64,000 bases of DNA, from the NCBI RefSeq assembly GCF_003752505.1, contig NZ_RKHO01000001.1, forward strand, positions 186,001 through 250,000, given 5' to 3'. Under the pieces are notes generated by a model. That model was not told the DNA's origin. It was given only the letters and a program-made list of their open reading frames with translations, and searched no databases. The stretch is from Nocardioides aurantiacus (GTDB lineage Bacteria; Actinomycetota; Actinomycetes; Propionibacteriales; Nocardioidaceae). How positions within the stretch are numbered: position 1 is the first letter of the stretch; each line of letters opens with the position of its first letter. This document shows positions 7,888 through 16,725 of this stretch, in pieces. The translations under genes and the position numbers were made by a program.

Positions 7888-9378
7888 GTGACCACCACCC
7901 TCGACGCCGGCCGCACGAAGCGTCTCGTCGCCCTCCTCGTCGGCTCGGCCTTCGTCGTGATCCTCAACGAGACCATCATGAGCGTGGCCCTGCCCGAGCT
8001 GATGCGCGAGTTCGACGTGGAGGCGACCACGGCGCAGTGGCTGACCACGGCGTTCCTGCTGACGATGGCGATCGTCATCCCGGTCACCGGGTTCCTGCTG
8101 ACCCGCTTCCCCCTGCGCACGGTGTTCGTGGCGGCGATGGGCTCCTTCAGTGCCGGCACCCTGGTGGCGGCGCTCGCCCCGACGTTCCCACTGCTCGTCA
8201 CGGGCCGGGTGGTGCAGGCGGTCGGTACGGCGCTGATGATGCCGCTGCTGATCACCACGATCCTCAACGTCGTCGAACCGGAGCGCCGCGGCCGGATGAT
8301 GGGCACGATCTCGATCGTCATCTCGGTGGCCCCCGCGATCGGGCCGACGGTGTCGGGCCTGGTGCTCGACTCCCTGTCGTGGCGCTGGATGTTCTGGCTG
8401 GTGCTGCCCATCGCCCTGGTCGCGCTGGGACTCGGTGCGAGCTGGGTGCGCAACGTGACCGAGCCGCGCCGCGTGCCGGTCGACGTCGTCTCGGTCGTCC
8501 TGTCGGCCCTCGCGTTCGGTGGCCTCATCTACGGCTTGAGCAGCATCGGCGAGAGCGCCGCCGGTGAGGTGCCGCTCGCCCCGTGGATCCCGCTGGCTCT
8601 CGGCGCCGCGGCCCTCGTCGCCTTCGTCGTCCGTCAGCTGACGCTGGAGGACCGGGCACTGCTCGACCTGCGCGCCTTCGCCGTCCCGTCGTTCTCCATC
8701 GCCGTGGCGCTGGTCGCGGTCAGCATGATGGCGTTGTTCGGCACCCTGATCCTCTTGCCGCTGTTCCTCCAGAACGTGCTCGGCCTCACCACGCTGCAGA
8801 CCGGTCTCGTACTGCTGCCCGGCGGACTCGCCATGGGCCTCCTGGCACCTGTCGTCGGACGCGTCTTCGACCGCGTCGGCCCCCGGCCGCTCGTCGCCCC
8901 CGGCGCCGCTGTCACCAGCGCAGCCCTGTGGGGCATGACGACCCTGGACGCCGCGTCGGGCCGTCCGGCGGTCATCGGGCTGCACGTGCTGATGAGCGTC
9001 GGCCTGGCACTGATGTTCACGCCGCTGCTGACCTCGGCGCTGGGCTCGCTCCCGCAGCAGCTCTACTCGCACGGCAGCGCGATCGTCTCGACGCTCCAGC
9101 AGGTCGCCGGTGCCGCCGGCACCGCCCTCTTCATCACGGTGATGACCCGTGGCATCGCTGCCGGCACCGAGGCCGGCACGTCGGTGGTCGACGCGACCGC
9201 CGACGGCATCCACACCGCACTGACGTACGGCGGAGCCATCTCGGCCGTGGCGGTCCTCGTCGCCCTCCTCGTACGACGCCCGTCGGAGTCGCAGTCCCAG
9301 GCAGCGGCGCCCGAGCCCGAGACGGAGCCCGAGTCCGAGCCCGAGTCGGGCAGGGCCGCGGTCGGCGCCCCTCGCTGA
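7888..9378 (+). CDS. DHA2-family MFS multidrug exporter
   Basis: A 14-TM proton-driven exporter of about 496 residues. The first helix reads LVGSAFVVILNETIMSVALP; loop 2-3 is TGFLLTRFPLRTVF; motif C is IVISVAPAIGPTVSGLVLD in helix 5, typical of antiporters. GTG 7888 is preferred over GTG 7858 because AGGAG lies 7 bases before it and the product then starts at the usual place. The C-terminal tail is an acidic Pro-Glu repeat (PEPETEPESEPESG) with no known role. Expression is probably controlled by the divergent TetR gene; a hairpin follows the stop. Confidence 0.9.
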   Translation: MTTTLDAGRTKRLVALLVGSAFVVILNETIMSVALPELMREFDVEATTAQWLTTAFLLTMAIVIPVTGFLLTRFPLRTVFVAAMGSFSAGTLVAALAPTFPLLVTGRVVQAVGTALMMPLLITTILNVVEPERRGRMMGTISIVISVAPAIGPTVSGLVLDSLSWRWMFWLVLPIALVALGLGASWVRNVTEPRRVPVDVVSVVLSALAFGGLIYGLSSIGESAAGEVPLAPWIPLALGAAALVAFVVRQLTLEDRALLDLRAFAVPSFSIAVALVAVSMMALFGTLILLPLFLQNVLGLTTLQTGLVLLPGGLAMGLLAPVVGRVFDRVGPRPLVAPGAAVTSAALWGMTTLDAASGRPAVIGLHVLMSVGLALMFTPLLTSALGSLPQQLYSHGSAIVSTLQQVAGAAGTALFITVMTRGIAAGTEAGTSVVDATADGIHTALTYGGAISAVAVLVALLVRRPSESQSQAAAPEPETEPESEPESGRAAVGAPR

Positions 9379-9384
9379 CGGGTC

Positions 9385-9403
9385 CGCCGGCAGTCAGCCG
9401 GCG
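9385..9403. terminator. Hairpin after the DHA2 exporter
   Basis: CGCCGGC (9385-9391) and GCCGGCG (9397-9403) form a perfect 7-bp GC stem with a 5-nt loop, starting 7 bases after the exporter stop. No U-run follows. It is consistent with a factor-independent actinobacterial terminator separating the exporter from the next gene. Confidence 0.55.
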
Positions 9404-9446
9404 CCTGCCGCGGGAAGCCCGCACGGGGACCGGGTGTTGGCCCCAC

Positions 9447-10478
9447 GTGGAGGTCTCGCTGCTCGACCGGTCGAGGACGCGTGTGCACGTCACGGACGCC
9501 GCGGCGTTGCGCGGGTCGGTGGATCGGGCGGTGCACGCGGAACGGGTCGGCTACACCAGGTTCTGGGTGGCCGAGCACCACGCCGTGCCGGGCATCGCGT
9601 CCGGGTCGCCGGCGGTCCTCCTCGCCGCCGTCGGCGCGCGGACCTCGCGGATCCGGATCGGTGCGGGCGGCGTCATGCTCCCGCTCCACCAGCCGCTCGT
9701 CGTCGCCGAGCAGTTCCTCGCCCTCGAGGCCCTCCACCCGGGTCGGGTGGACCTCGGTCTCGGGCGATCGGTCGGGTTCACCGAGCCCGTCCGCCGTGCC
9801 CTGCGCCGCGACCTCGATGCCGTCGAGACCTTCGCCGACGACCTGGTCGAGCTGCGCGACCACCTCGGCGGCAGGGCCGAGGTGACGGCCCGCCCCGCCT
9901 CGGAGCGGATGGTCCCGATGCACGTCCTCGCCACCCGTCGCGGTGTCGGGCTCGCGGCAGAGCTCGGCCTCCCCGTGGTGGTCGGCGGGCCGCTGCTCGG
10001 CACCGACGAGCTCAGCCGGGCGCTCGACCGGTACCGCCGCGACTTCCAGCCGTACGACGCCAGCTCGCCGCACGTGACGATCTCGCTGGACGTCCTGGTG
10101 GCCGACGACGACGAGTCGGCTCGTCGGCTGGCGCTGCCCGAGGCGTGGGCGATGGCACGGTCACGGCAGACGGGTGAGTTCCCCCCGCTCGAGCCCGTCG
10201 AGGAGATCGAGGCCGCCCCGCGATCGGCGCAGGTGGATCGACGGGTCGAGAGCTGGCTGGGCTCGGCCGTCACGGGAGCTCCCGCCACCGTGCGGCGTCG
10301 CCTCGAGCAGCTGGTCGCCTCGACGGGGGCGGACGAGGTGATGTCGAGTGCCTCCACGTACGACCGCGAGGCGCTGTTCGCCTCCGACGCGATGCTGCTC
10401 GACCTCGTCGCCGAGCCCCCGGACCAGACGGTCGTGCCTCGGCCCACGCCCCAGGATCGTGCTACGAGCCTCCCGTGA
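9447..10478 (+). CDS. LLM-class flavin-dependent oxidoreductase (luciferase-like)
   Basis: A 343-residue luciferase-like monooxygenase domain protein, expected to use FMNH2 or F420. It starts SLLDRSRTRV and contains YTRFWVAEHHAVPGIASGSP (the RFWVAEHH motif of MsnO8-type LLM proteins), RIRIGAGGVMLPLHQPLVVA and HPGRVDLGLGRSVGF. GTG 9447 is chosen because it begins the conserved domain; the open frame extends upstream through the exporter without support. The 3' end overlaps the convergent dehydrogenase by 17 bp. Substrate unknown. Confidence 0.85.
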   Translation: MEVSLLDRSRTRVHVTDAAALRGSVDRAVHAERVGYTRFWVAEHHAVPGIASGSPAVLLAAVGARTSRIRIGAGGVMLPLHQPLVVAEQFLALEALHPGRVDLGLGRSVGFTEPVRRALRRDLDAVETFADDLVELRDHLGGRAEVTARPASERMVPMHVLATRRGVGLAAELGLPVVVGGPLLGTDELSRALDRYRRDFQPYDASSPHVTISLDVLVADDDESARRLALPEAWAMARSRQTGEFPPLEPVEEIEAAPRSAQVDRRVESWLGSAVTGAPATVRRRLEQLVASTGADEVMSSASTYDREALFASDAMLLDLVAEPPDQTVVPRPTPQDRATSLP

Positions 10479-11544
10479 CGTCGAGCTCCTCGACTGCCTC
10501 GTCGAAGGCGCGGTCGGCCGCCTGCCACGGGTCCGACGGGCCGTTCTGCTGGGCCAGCCCGAGCAGGTGCGGGGTCAGGTCGGCACTGAACCCCTCGCTG
10601 GCCTCGCGCGGCAGCAGTGACGGCAGGTTGTCGATGGCGATGACCTCCAGCGGTGGGGTCCCGTGCGCGGGACTGCCGCCGTGCAGTCGCCTGACCGGGT
10701 CGTCCCAGGTGGTGATCTCGGTGTTCACCGGGAGCATGTTGGTGGGCCCGGTGACGTCGCAGGTCACGTCCGCGAGGACCCGGAGCCGGCGCTCGTGGTC
10801 GAGGTCTGCCTGTTCCAGGAACGGCGTCGTGGGGGTGCGCGTCACCACGCAGTTCACCAGCAGGTCGTGGCCGAGGAGCGCCTGCTTGTGCAGGTCCCGG
10901 GTCTCGCGCAGGTCCCACCGGGTGACCGGCACACCGGCCGTCACGAGCGCACCGTGGGCACCACGACCGGAGCGCCCGCGGCCCCCGGTCACGAGCGCGA
11001 GCAGGAGCTCGGCGCCCGACCTCCCCGCGTGCTCCAGCTGCGCGTCGAGCTCGCGCTTGGGCATCGGACCGAGCGGCGCGACCAGCGCGCCGGTCAGCTG
11101 CAGGACGCCGAGTGCGGCACCGACGTAGCCGGCCCAGTACCCGAACGCGACGACCCGCCTGCCGTCCGTGTCCGTGAGGTACTCGATGTCGAGCAGCCGT
11201 CCACCGCCGCGGCGGAACCGCTCCAGGGTGCGCTGGGCGTCCTGCTGACCCTTGAACGCGTGCGCGAAGTAGATGTGCCGGTGGTGCAGCGAGGCCGGCT
11301 CGTCGGGAAGCTCCTTGATCCCGAGCACGTAGGCGTCGTGCGGCGCGTCGGTCCACGTGCCCTCGCCCGCCACGGCCGCCCCGGCCGCGGCGTACTCGTC
11401 GATGGCGAAGATCCGCTGGGGCGACTCCTCGACCGTCACCTCGAACCCGGCGTCCAGCAGGAGCGGGACATCGGCGGGTACGACGGGCGCACGCCGCTCG
11501 GTGCCGCGAGACTCGGAACGGATCCACACATGGACGGGTCGCAT
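10462..11544 (-). CDS. Saccharopine dehydrogenase-like (alanine dehydrogenase/PNT N-terminal) oxidoreductase
   Basis: A 360-residue protein resembling NAD-dependent saccharopine dehydrogenase of the fungal lysine-forming type. The N-terminal domain reads ESRGTERRAPVVPADVPLLL and GFEVTVEESPQRIFAIDEYA; the mid region has HRHIYFAHAFKGQQDA and GGGRLLDIEYLTD. The C-terminal domain has LADVTCDVTGPTNMLPVNTE and IDNLPSLLPREASEGFSADL, strongly typical of the family. Actinobacteria normally make lysine by the diaminopimelate route, so a catabolic role or a different substrate is likely. Monocistronic and convergent with the LLM gene. Confidence 0.82.
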   Translation of the reverse strand: MRPVHVWIRSESRGTERRAPVVPADVPLLLDAGFEVTVEESPQRIFAIDEYAAAGAAVAGEGTWTDAPHDAYVLGIKELPDEPASLHHRHIYFAHAFKGQQDAQRTLERFRRGGGRLLDIEYLTDTDGRRVVAFGYWAGYVGAALGVLQLTGALVAPLGPMPKRELDAQLEHAGRSGAELLLALVTGGRGRSGRGAHGALVTAGVPVTRWDLRETRDLHKQALLGHDLLVNCVVTRTPTTPFLEQADLDHERRLRVLADVTCDVTGPTNMLPVNTEITTWDDPVRRLHGGSPAHGTPPLEVIAIDNLPSLLPREASEGFSADLTPHLLGLAQQNGPSDPWQAADRAFDEAVEELDVTGGS

Positions 11545-11560
11545 GAGGTCAGGATGTCAG

Positions 11561-11590
11561 CGCCGCCCGCGGCCGCCCGCGGCCGCCCGC
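11561..11590. repeat. 10-bp GC-only tandem repeat
   Basis: Three consecutive 10-bp units (consensus GGCCGCCCGC, first unit with one mismatch) sit upstream of the saccharopine dehydrogenase-like start, in its probable promoter region. Copy number could vary by slippage. Confidence 0.5.
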
Positions 11591-11664
11591 GACACCCTGC
11601 CTTCGCGGGCGGGGAACCACGTGGGCTTCGATGTCCGGCGGCGGGACGGGTACGGCCCGAGCGG

Positions 11665-12040
11665 TCAGGCTCTGCGGACGTCGGGCTGGGTCGAGCCACC
11701 GAGGCGCGAGGGGACGTGGCGACGCAGGAACCTGAGCTGGTCCGAGATGACCCGCTCGAAGTTCTCACCGCCGTAGATGTCGAAGTGCCCGGCCTGGTAG
11801 CGGTGGACCTCGCCCTGGGGCGCCTTGGCGGTGTGCCGCAGCGTCGTGGCCGCTGGGGCGACGGTGTCGTGGTCGCACACGCAGAACATGGCGGGCTTGG
11901 TGAGGTCCCTGGTTCGGCGGCCGGGCCGGGCGAGGGGGATGGCGAGGCCGATGCGGGCCGGGACCTGGGACCGGTACTCGGCCTCGGTGAGGCCGGACGC
12001 CTCGTCGCGCCCCGTCGAGCCGAGCAGCACGAGCACGACC
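11665..12040 (-). pseudogene. Alpha/beta hydrolase, C-terminal remnant
   Basis: Only about the last 110 residues of a hydrolase can be read: RDLTKPAMFCVCDHDTVAPA (the acid loop with D), then EVHRYQAGHFDIYGGENFER (His of the triad) and ISDQLRFLRRHVP. The N-terminal half with the GxSxG nucleophile elbow is absent: upstream, the frame turns into unrelated low-quality sequence and meets a broken TetR gene on the other strand. No credible start codon and domain entry exist. Treated as a non-functional remnant. Confidence 0.65.
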
Positions 12041-12061
12041 TGGTCGCGTCGACCTCGGGCA

Positions 12062-12525
12062 GGGAACGCGCGAACGCCACCGCGGCCCGCCAGCTGCCGC
12101 CGGGCCGGCCTCACGCCCAACACTCTGTACTGGCACTTCAGCGACAAGGACGAGCTGTTTGTCGCCCCGTCGGCGACGTCTTCTTGGAGCTGGTCCTCGA
12201 GCAGCACTCGACCGTGGCCGACCAACCGTTGGCCCGGCAGCTCGTGTGGCTCGTCGACAGGCTGCGGCCGGTGCGTCACCCGATCGCCGCCGTGCACGAC
12301 CGCGTGGCTCGCTCACCCGGCATCGCGCGGTGGCACGCCGGCTTCCACGCTCAGGTGGAGGCCCTCTTCGAGCAGCAGCTGGCTCTCGCGGTCCCGGGCG
12401 CGCGACGCGACGCCGAGGTCGCGGTCGTCACGTTCGCCATCGAGGGAGCCGTGACCCACGACCTCGAGGGCCGTGAGACCGCAGCGCTGTGCCACTTGCT
12501 CGCGGACAGGCTGACCGTGCTCTGA
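12062..12525 (+). pseudogene. TetR regulator remnant, N-truncated and frameshifted
   Basis: The second half of a TetR HTH (AGLTPNTLYWHFSDKDELFV) is read in one frame at about 12104-12165. The ligand domain continues in another frame from about 12172 (DVFLELVLEQHSTVADQPLA through TFAIEGAVTHDLEGRETAAL to the stop at 12525). The first HTH helix is missing, and a further frame change seems present near 12095. Two or more indels plus a missing N-terminus make it a clear pseudogene. Its 5' end faces the 5' end of the hydrolase remnant. Confidence 0.72.
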
Positions 12526-12613
12526 GGCAGACCGTCCGGGGGCGTGTCCCCGAGCACGGACATCCGACGTGTCGAGCAGTCATCGGGTCGTGGGCCCGCG
12601 CAGGCCCTGGCCC

Positions 12614-13822
12614 TCAGCCCTCGGTCGGGGTGAGCCGGAGGAGCCGCCCGGAGCCGGCGTCCTCCAGCAGCCAGACCGACCCGTCCGGGCCCTGCTCGAC
12701 GGCTCGGACGCGCTGGCCCATGCCCCACGCCTCGATCTCGCCGGCGCGTCGGCCCGCGAGGTCGACGCGGACGAGGGCCTCGCCTGACAGGGCGCCGAGG
12801 AACGCGTCGCCGCGCCAGTCGGGGAACTGCTCGCCGTCGTAGATCATCAGGCTGCCGGGGGAGATGCTCGGGTCCCACCAGGCGACGGGGGCGGCGAAGC
12901 CGTCGCCGTCGGCGTGGTCCGGGATGTCGCTGCCGTCGTAGTTGCTGCCGTCGGAGGCCTCGGGCCAGCCGTAGTTGCGGCCCTCCTCGATGCGGTTGAG
13001 CTCGTCACCGCCGCGGGGTCCCATCTCCGAGGACCACAGCGTCCCGTCGGGGGCGAACTCCAGGCCGAGGGGGTTGCGGTGTCCCCAGCTCCAGATCTCG
13101 GCCGAGAGGCCGCCCTGGTCGGCGAGCGGGTTGCCCGGGGCGGGCTCGCCGTCGAGGGTCAGCCTCACGATGCTGCCGAGGTTGTTGCTGGTGTCCTGGG
13201 CCGGGTCGAACTGCTGTCGGTCGCCCGAGCTGACGAAGAGGTGACGGCCGTCGGGGGCGACCGCGATCCGGTGCGAGAAGTGGCCGTCGCCGTCGATCGT
13301 GGGGGACTGCCGCCAGATCACCTCGAGGCCGTCCAGCCGCGGCTCGCCGTCGGTGACGAGACGGGCGCGGCCCACCACGGCCCCCGAGGTCCCGCCGTCG
13401 CCGGCCTCGACCCAGCTGAGGTAGACGGTGCCGTCCTCGGCGTACGACGGGCCCGTGACGACGTCGCCGAGCCCGCCCTGCCCGGCGTCGACCACCTCGG
13501 GCACGCCGTCGACCTCGACCCGCTCGCCGGAGTCCTGGTCGCGCAGGTGCAGCACGCCGTCGCGCTCGGTGACGAGCAGGTCGCCCGAGCCGGGGAGGAA
13601 GGTCATCGCCCACGGCTGGTCGAACCGGTCGACCTCCTCGACCTCGAACGGCCGGTCCTCCCCGGACGTGGACGCGTCGGTCTGGGCGCCGGCCGCAGTG
13701 CGACCGCCGTCGAGGGGGTCACCCGATCCCGATCCCGAGCCCGAGGAGCAGCCGGCGACGAGGGCGGCGCTCGCGGCCAGGCCGGCGAGCAGGGCGGGCC
13801 GGGTACGGCGACGTCGGGTCAC
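12614..13822 (-). CDS. PQQ-type soluble aldose/glucose dehydrogenase lipoprotein
   Basis: A 402-residue exported sugar dehydrogenase of the GDH-B/YliI type. GTG 13822 gives a twin-Arg-rich n-region and lipobox LVAGC (Cys25). The six-bladed propeller motifs are visible: DQPWAMTFLPGSGDLLVTER, QGGLGDVV, GDGHFSHRIAVAPDGRHLFV, SNNLGSIVRLTLDG, IWSWGHRNPLGLEF, SSEMGPRGGDELN and NYGWPEAS. The HRNPxGL and GPxGGDE segments carry the metal- and PQQ-side residues in this family. It would oxidise sugars outside the membrane. Gene-specific regulation is not visible. Confidence 0.88.
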   Translation of the reverse strand: MTRRRRTRPALLAGLAASAALVAGCSSGSGSGSGDPLDGGRTAAGAQTDASTSGEDRPFEVEEVDRFDQPWAMTFLPGSGDLLVTERDGVLHLRDQDSGERVEVDGVPEVVDAGQGGLGDVVTGPSYAEDGTVYLSWVEAGDGGTSGAVVGRARLVTDGEPRLDGLEVIWRQSPTIDGDGHFSHRIAVAPDGRHLFVSSGDRQQFDPAQDTSNNLGSIVRLTLDGEPAPGNPLADQGGLSAEIWSWGHRNPLGLEFAPDGTLWSSEMGPRGGDELNRIEEGRNYGWPEASDGSNYDGSDIPDHADGDGFAAPVAWWDPSISPGSLMIYDGEQFPDWRGDAFLGALSGEALVRVDLAGRRAGEIEAWGMGQRVRAVEQGPDGSVWLLEDAGSGRLLRLTPTEG

Positions 13823-13879
13823 GCTCCGATCGTCCCCCGGCGGGCCAAGGGAGGGACCGAGGGTTCCTAGACTGCCGGC

Positions 13880-14563
13880 GTGACGGTGGCCGGGGACGAG
13901 GGAGCGCGCACGGCGTTCCGTCGTGGCCTCCGGCTGGGGGTCCCGTTCGCGGTGGTCGGCTTCCTGCTCAGCCTGTCCTTCGGCGTCCTGGCCCGGCAGG
14001 CCGGCTTCAGCGTCGGGCAGGCCGTCGTCACCTCGGTGATCGTCTTCGCCGGGTCGGCCCAGTTCGCGATGCTCTCGGTGATCACCGTCGGTGGGGGGAT
14101 CCCGGCCGCGCTGACCGCGGCGAGCCTGATGAACACCCGCTTCCTGGCGATGGGCGTCGCGCTGGCGCCGTCGTTGCCGGGCGGCCCGTGGAAGCGGGCG
14201 GCGCAGGGCCAGACCGTCGTCGACTCCTCGTGGGCGCTGGCCAACCGCGGCGACGGCACCTTCGACCGGTGGCTGCTCTTCGGCACGACGGTCCCGCAGT
14301 ACCTCACCTGGACGCTCGGGTCGGTCGTGGGCGCGACCTTCGGCAGCGCCCTGGGTGACACCCACCGGTTCGGGCTCGACGCGATCTACCCGGTGTTCTT
14401 CCTCTCGCTGCTGATCACCGAGCTCCGGGACCCGACGTCGCGCCGGGCGGCGGCGGGCGGCGGCCTGCTCGCCCTCGCGCTGGTGCCGATCAGTCCTCCG
14501 GGCATCCCCATCCTGGCCGCCAGCACCGTGGCGCTCATCGGCCTGATGAGGCGGCCGGCGTGA
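13880..14563 (+). CDS. azlC: AzlC-family amino-acid exporter subunit (copy 1)
   Basis: A 227-residue membrane protein with about seven helices and the AzlC signature LSFGVLARQAGFSVGQAVVT, then FAGSAQFAML and SLMNTRFLAMGVAL. AzlC pairs with AzlD to export branched-chain amino acids or analogues. GTG 13880 is the first start in frame; the stop overlaps the azlD start by 4 bp, showing translational coupling. A second azlCD pair lies on the minus strand at 51418-52478. The gene is divergent from the PQQ dehydrogenase. Confidence 0.85.
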   Translation: MTVAGDEGARTAFRRGLRLGVPFAVVGFLLSLSFGVLARQAGFSVGQAVVTSVIVFAGSAQFAMLSVITVGGGIPAALTAASLMNTRFLAMGVALAPSLPGGPWKRAAQGQTVVDSSWALANRGDGTFDRWLLFGTTVPQYLTWTLGSVVGATFGSALGDTHRFGLDAIYPVFFLSLLITELRDPTSRRAAAGGGLLALALVPISPPGIPILAASTVALIGLMRRPA

Positions 14564-14877
14564 CGCTGACCTACACCCAGGTCTGGGTCCTCATCCTCGG
14601 CTGCGCGGCGCTCACCGCGCTCATCAAGGCCTTCGGCCCGGTGCTCCTCGGCGGCCGGGAGCTGCCGACGTGGTTCACCCGCGTGATCGTGCTGATGGCG
14701 CCGACGCTGCTGTGCGCCCTGGTCGTCACCTCGGTGCTCGCCAGCGGGCGCTCCTGGTCGGTGGGTGCCCACACCGTCGGCGTCGCCGTGGCCGGCGTGA
14801 TGCTCTGGCGGCGATGGCCGCTGGTGCTGTGCGTCGTCGTGGCGGTGGTCGTCACCGCCGGGCTGCGGGCGATCTGA
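14560..14877 (+). CDS. azlD: AzlD-domain protein (copy 1)
   Basis: A 105-residue, four-helix membrane partner of AzlC. It starts at GTG 14560 inside a GTGA overlap with azlC. Diagnostic stretches are ALTALIKAFGPVLLGGRELP and FTRVIVLMAPTLLCALVVTS, plus a C-terminal helix pair. Length and position match AzlD subunits. It ends 13 bases before the convergent helicase gene. Confidence 0.82.
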   Translation: MTLTYTQVWVLILGCAALTALIKAFGPVLLGGRELPTWFTRVIVLMAPTLLCALVVTSVLASGRSWSVGAHTVGVAVAGVMLWRRWPLVLCVVVAVVVTAGLRAI

Positions 14878-14890
14878 GGCAGGGGACCGG

Positions 14891-16618
14891 TCAGGTCCCG
14901 TCCTCGGTCAGGGCCGCGGCCGGCAGCCAGTCGGCACCGAGGAGCCGGGCGAGGTCGGTGAGGCCGCTCGTGTCGCTGCCGACCGTGTCGGAGGCGGCGG
15001 CGATCCGCTCGACCATCACCTTGCCGACCTCCTCCTCGACGGTGCCCTCGGCGTACGCGACGTGCCAGGGCGAGACCTGGTGGTCGCGGTGGGTGCGGCC
15101 GGTCACCTGCCTCCCGGCGATCCCCGAGAAGCGCGCCTGGTGGAAGACGCCGACGCGCGGCTCGGGGCTGGCCCGGTGGCCGTCGGGGAGGGTCTCGCCC
15201 GCGTGCAGGCTGATCGAGGCGACCGTCGTGAACACGCACACCTTCGCCTGGCCGGTCTGGAACCGGAGCCGCTCGGCCTCGGGGTCGAACCGGTCGCGGC
15301 CGTAGATCGTGGCGACGTCGATGCCGGAGTCGCGCAGCCGGTCGGCGATCGGGTCGGCCGCGGTGGCGACGAACTCCACCGAGCACGCCACCTGTCGCTC
15401 GGCCTGGACCTGCTGGGCGATCCAGGCGACCGTCGAGTCCACCCGGATCAGCCCGGCCTTCTGCCGGAAGCGCAGCAGCGCGGAGCGGCCCTTCGCGACG
15501 CTGCGACCGCGTCGCGCGATCTCCATCTCGCGGCAGAACTCGCCCCACTCGGCGTCGTACGCCGCCCGTTCCGTCGGCGTCAGCGCCACCGGCATGCCGG
15601 AGATCGGCACCGGTCCCCACGGCGCGGCGCGGTGCAGCATCGCCGGGGGCCGCTCGTCGGCGAGCCACCCGCGCACCAGCTTCAGGTCGGCCGCGCGCCG
15701 CCCCGCGTCGGTGGTCCAGGTCGCGCCGTGACGCCCCTGCTCCACGCCGACGCCGTGGCGCTCGAGCGCGGTGGCGAACGCGTCGGCCGGTCGGGCCGCC
15801 GACGTCCACCCCCGCATCGGCTCGTCGTGGACCTGCGCGTACGCCGGGGCGAGGTAGGGCAGCTCCAGCGGCGTGTGCCCGGGCGTCGCGGTGGTCGCGA
15901 TGACGAACGGTGCCGTGTCGTGCGACCGCCCGTGCCCCGAGATCCGCACCCAGTGCTTCCACCGCTTCGTCGTCGTGCGCCGCAGCGCGTGCGCCTCGTC
16001 GGCGATGATCACGTCCCAGTCGTGGCCCGCGACCTTCTCCAGCCGGTCCCACGTGATCACGACCCACTCCAGGCCCCCGTCGCCCAGCGCGTCGATGGTG
16101 CGGCACCAGTGGCCGATGGTGATCGCGGCGGGCCGGTCCGCCACGACGAGCACCCGTCGTGCGCCCCGGAGGTCGCCGACCGCCGTCGCCCCGAGGACCG
16201 CGGAGATCGTCTTGCCCACGCCCGGCTCGTCGGCCAGCAGGAACTGACGTCCGCCCGCCGCGGCGCGCGCCGCGATCGCGTCGGCCGCCTCGTACTGGTG
16301 CTGCCGCGGCTCGAGCACCCCGGTCGGCTCCGGGGCGTGAGCCGGGCCGTCGGGGTCGAGCGTGTTCTCCAGGAACCGCCCCAGCGTGTGCGGCCCCGGC
16401 GCGTACGGCGCGAGGTGCGTCGGCAGCGCGCGGCCGACGTACAGGTGGGTCCTGACCGCCGGGTGCCAGGCCGCGCCCTCGACCTGGGTCCCGTAGGGGA
16501 CGTCGAGCACCCACACCCGCTCGCCCGGCCCGGCGACCGGGAGCGGTCGCGTGCTCGCCCCGCTCCGCCGCTGCGACGTCGGACGTCGTCGAGCACCGGC
16601 GGTACGGCGACTGGGCAC
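14891..16618 (-). CDS. SF2/SNF2-like DNA helicase, stand-alone
   Basis: A 575-residue superfamily 2 ATPase. Walker A EPGVGKT lies at residues 131-137, the DEAH box (VIIADEAHALR) at 207-210, motif III at IATTATPGHTPLELPYL, and a motif VI-like QVTGRTHR near residue 508. The layout resembles the compact SNF2-type helicases of actinophages and mobile elements: a short N-terminus, no nuclease, no accessory domain. GTG 16618 is chosen because no family-like sequence precedes it. It lies 107 bp after the MFS gene on the same strand, so it may be read through from the GntR-MFS unit. Role unknown. Confidence 0.8.
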   Translation of the reverse strand: MPSRRTAGARRRPTSQRRSGASTRPLPVAGPGERVWVLDVPYGTQVEGAAWHPAVRTHLYVGRALPTHLAPYAPGPHTLGRFLENTLDPDGPAHAPEPTGVLEPRQHQYEAADAIAARAAAGGRQFLLADEPGVGKTISAVLGATAVGDLRGARRVLVVADRPAAITIGHWCRTIDALGDGGLEWVVITWDRLEKVAGHDWDVIIADEAHALRRTTTKRWKHWVRISGHGRSHDTAPFVIATTATPGHTPLELPYLAPAYAQVHDEPMRGWTSAARPADAFATALERHGVGVEQGRHGATWTTDAGRRAADLKLVRGWLADERPPAMLHRAAPWGPVPISGMPVALTPTERAAYDAEWGEFCREMEIARRGRSVAKGRSALLRFRQKAGLIRVDSTVAWIAQQVQAERQVACSVEFVATAADPIADRLRDSGIDVATIYGRDRFDPEAERLRFQTGQAKVCVFTTVASISLHAGETLPDGHRASPEPRVGVFHQARFSGIAGRQVTGRTHRDHQVSPWHVAYAEGTVEEEVGKVMVERIAAASDTVGSDTSGLTDLARLLGADWLPAAALTEDGT

Positions 16619-16725
16619 CCCCGGACGGTATCGGCCCGCCTGGCCCACGACGGTCGGCTCGCCCACGCGGCGGCGCGGGTCGCGTCGGCCCGGCAGGGCG
16701 TCCGGTCCGCGGCGGCGCGGACCGC

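Noticed and set aside
10663-12525. 620-codon frame joining antisense sequence to the TetR ligand domain
   Set aside because: Only the last part is protein-like; the first 450 codons are antisense to the saccharopine dehydrogenase-like gene, so this is not a real fusion.
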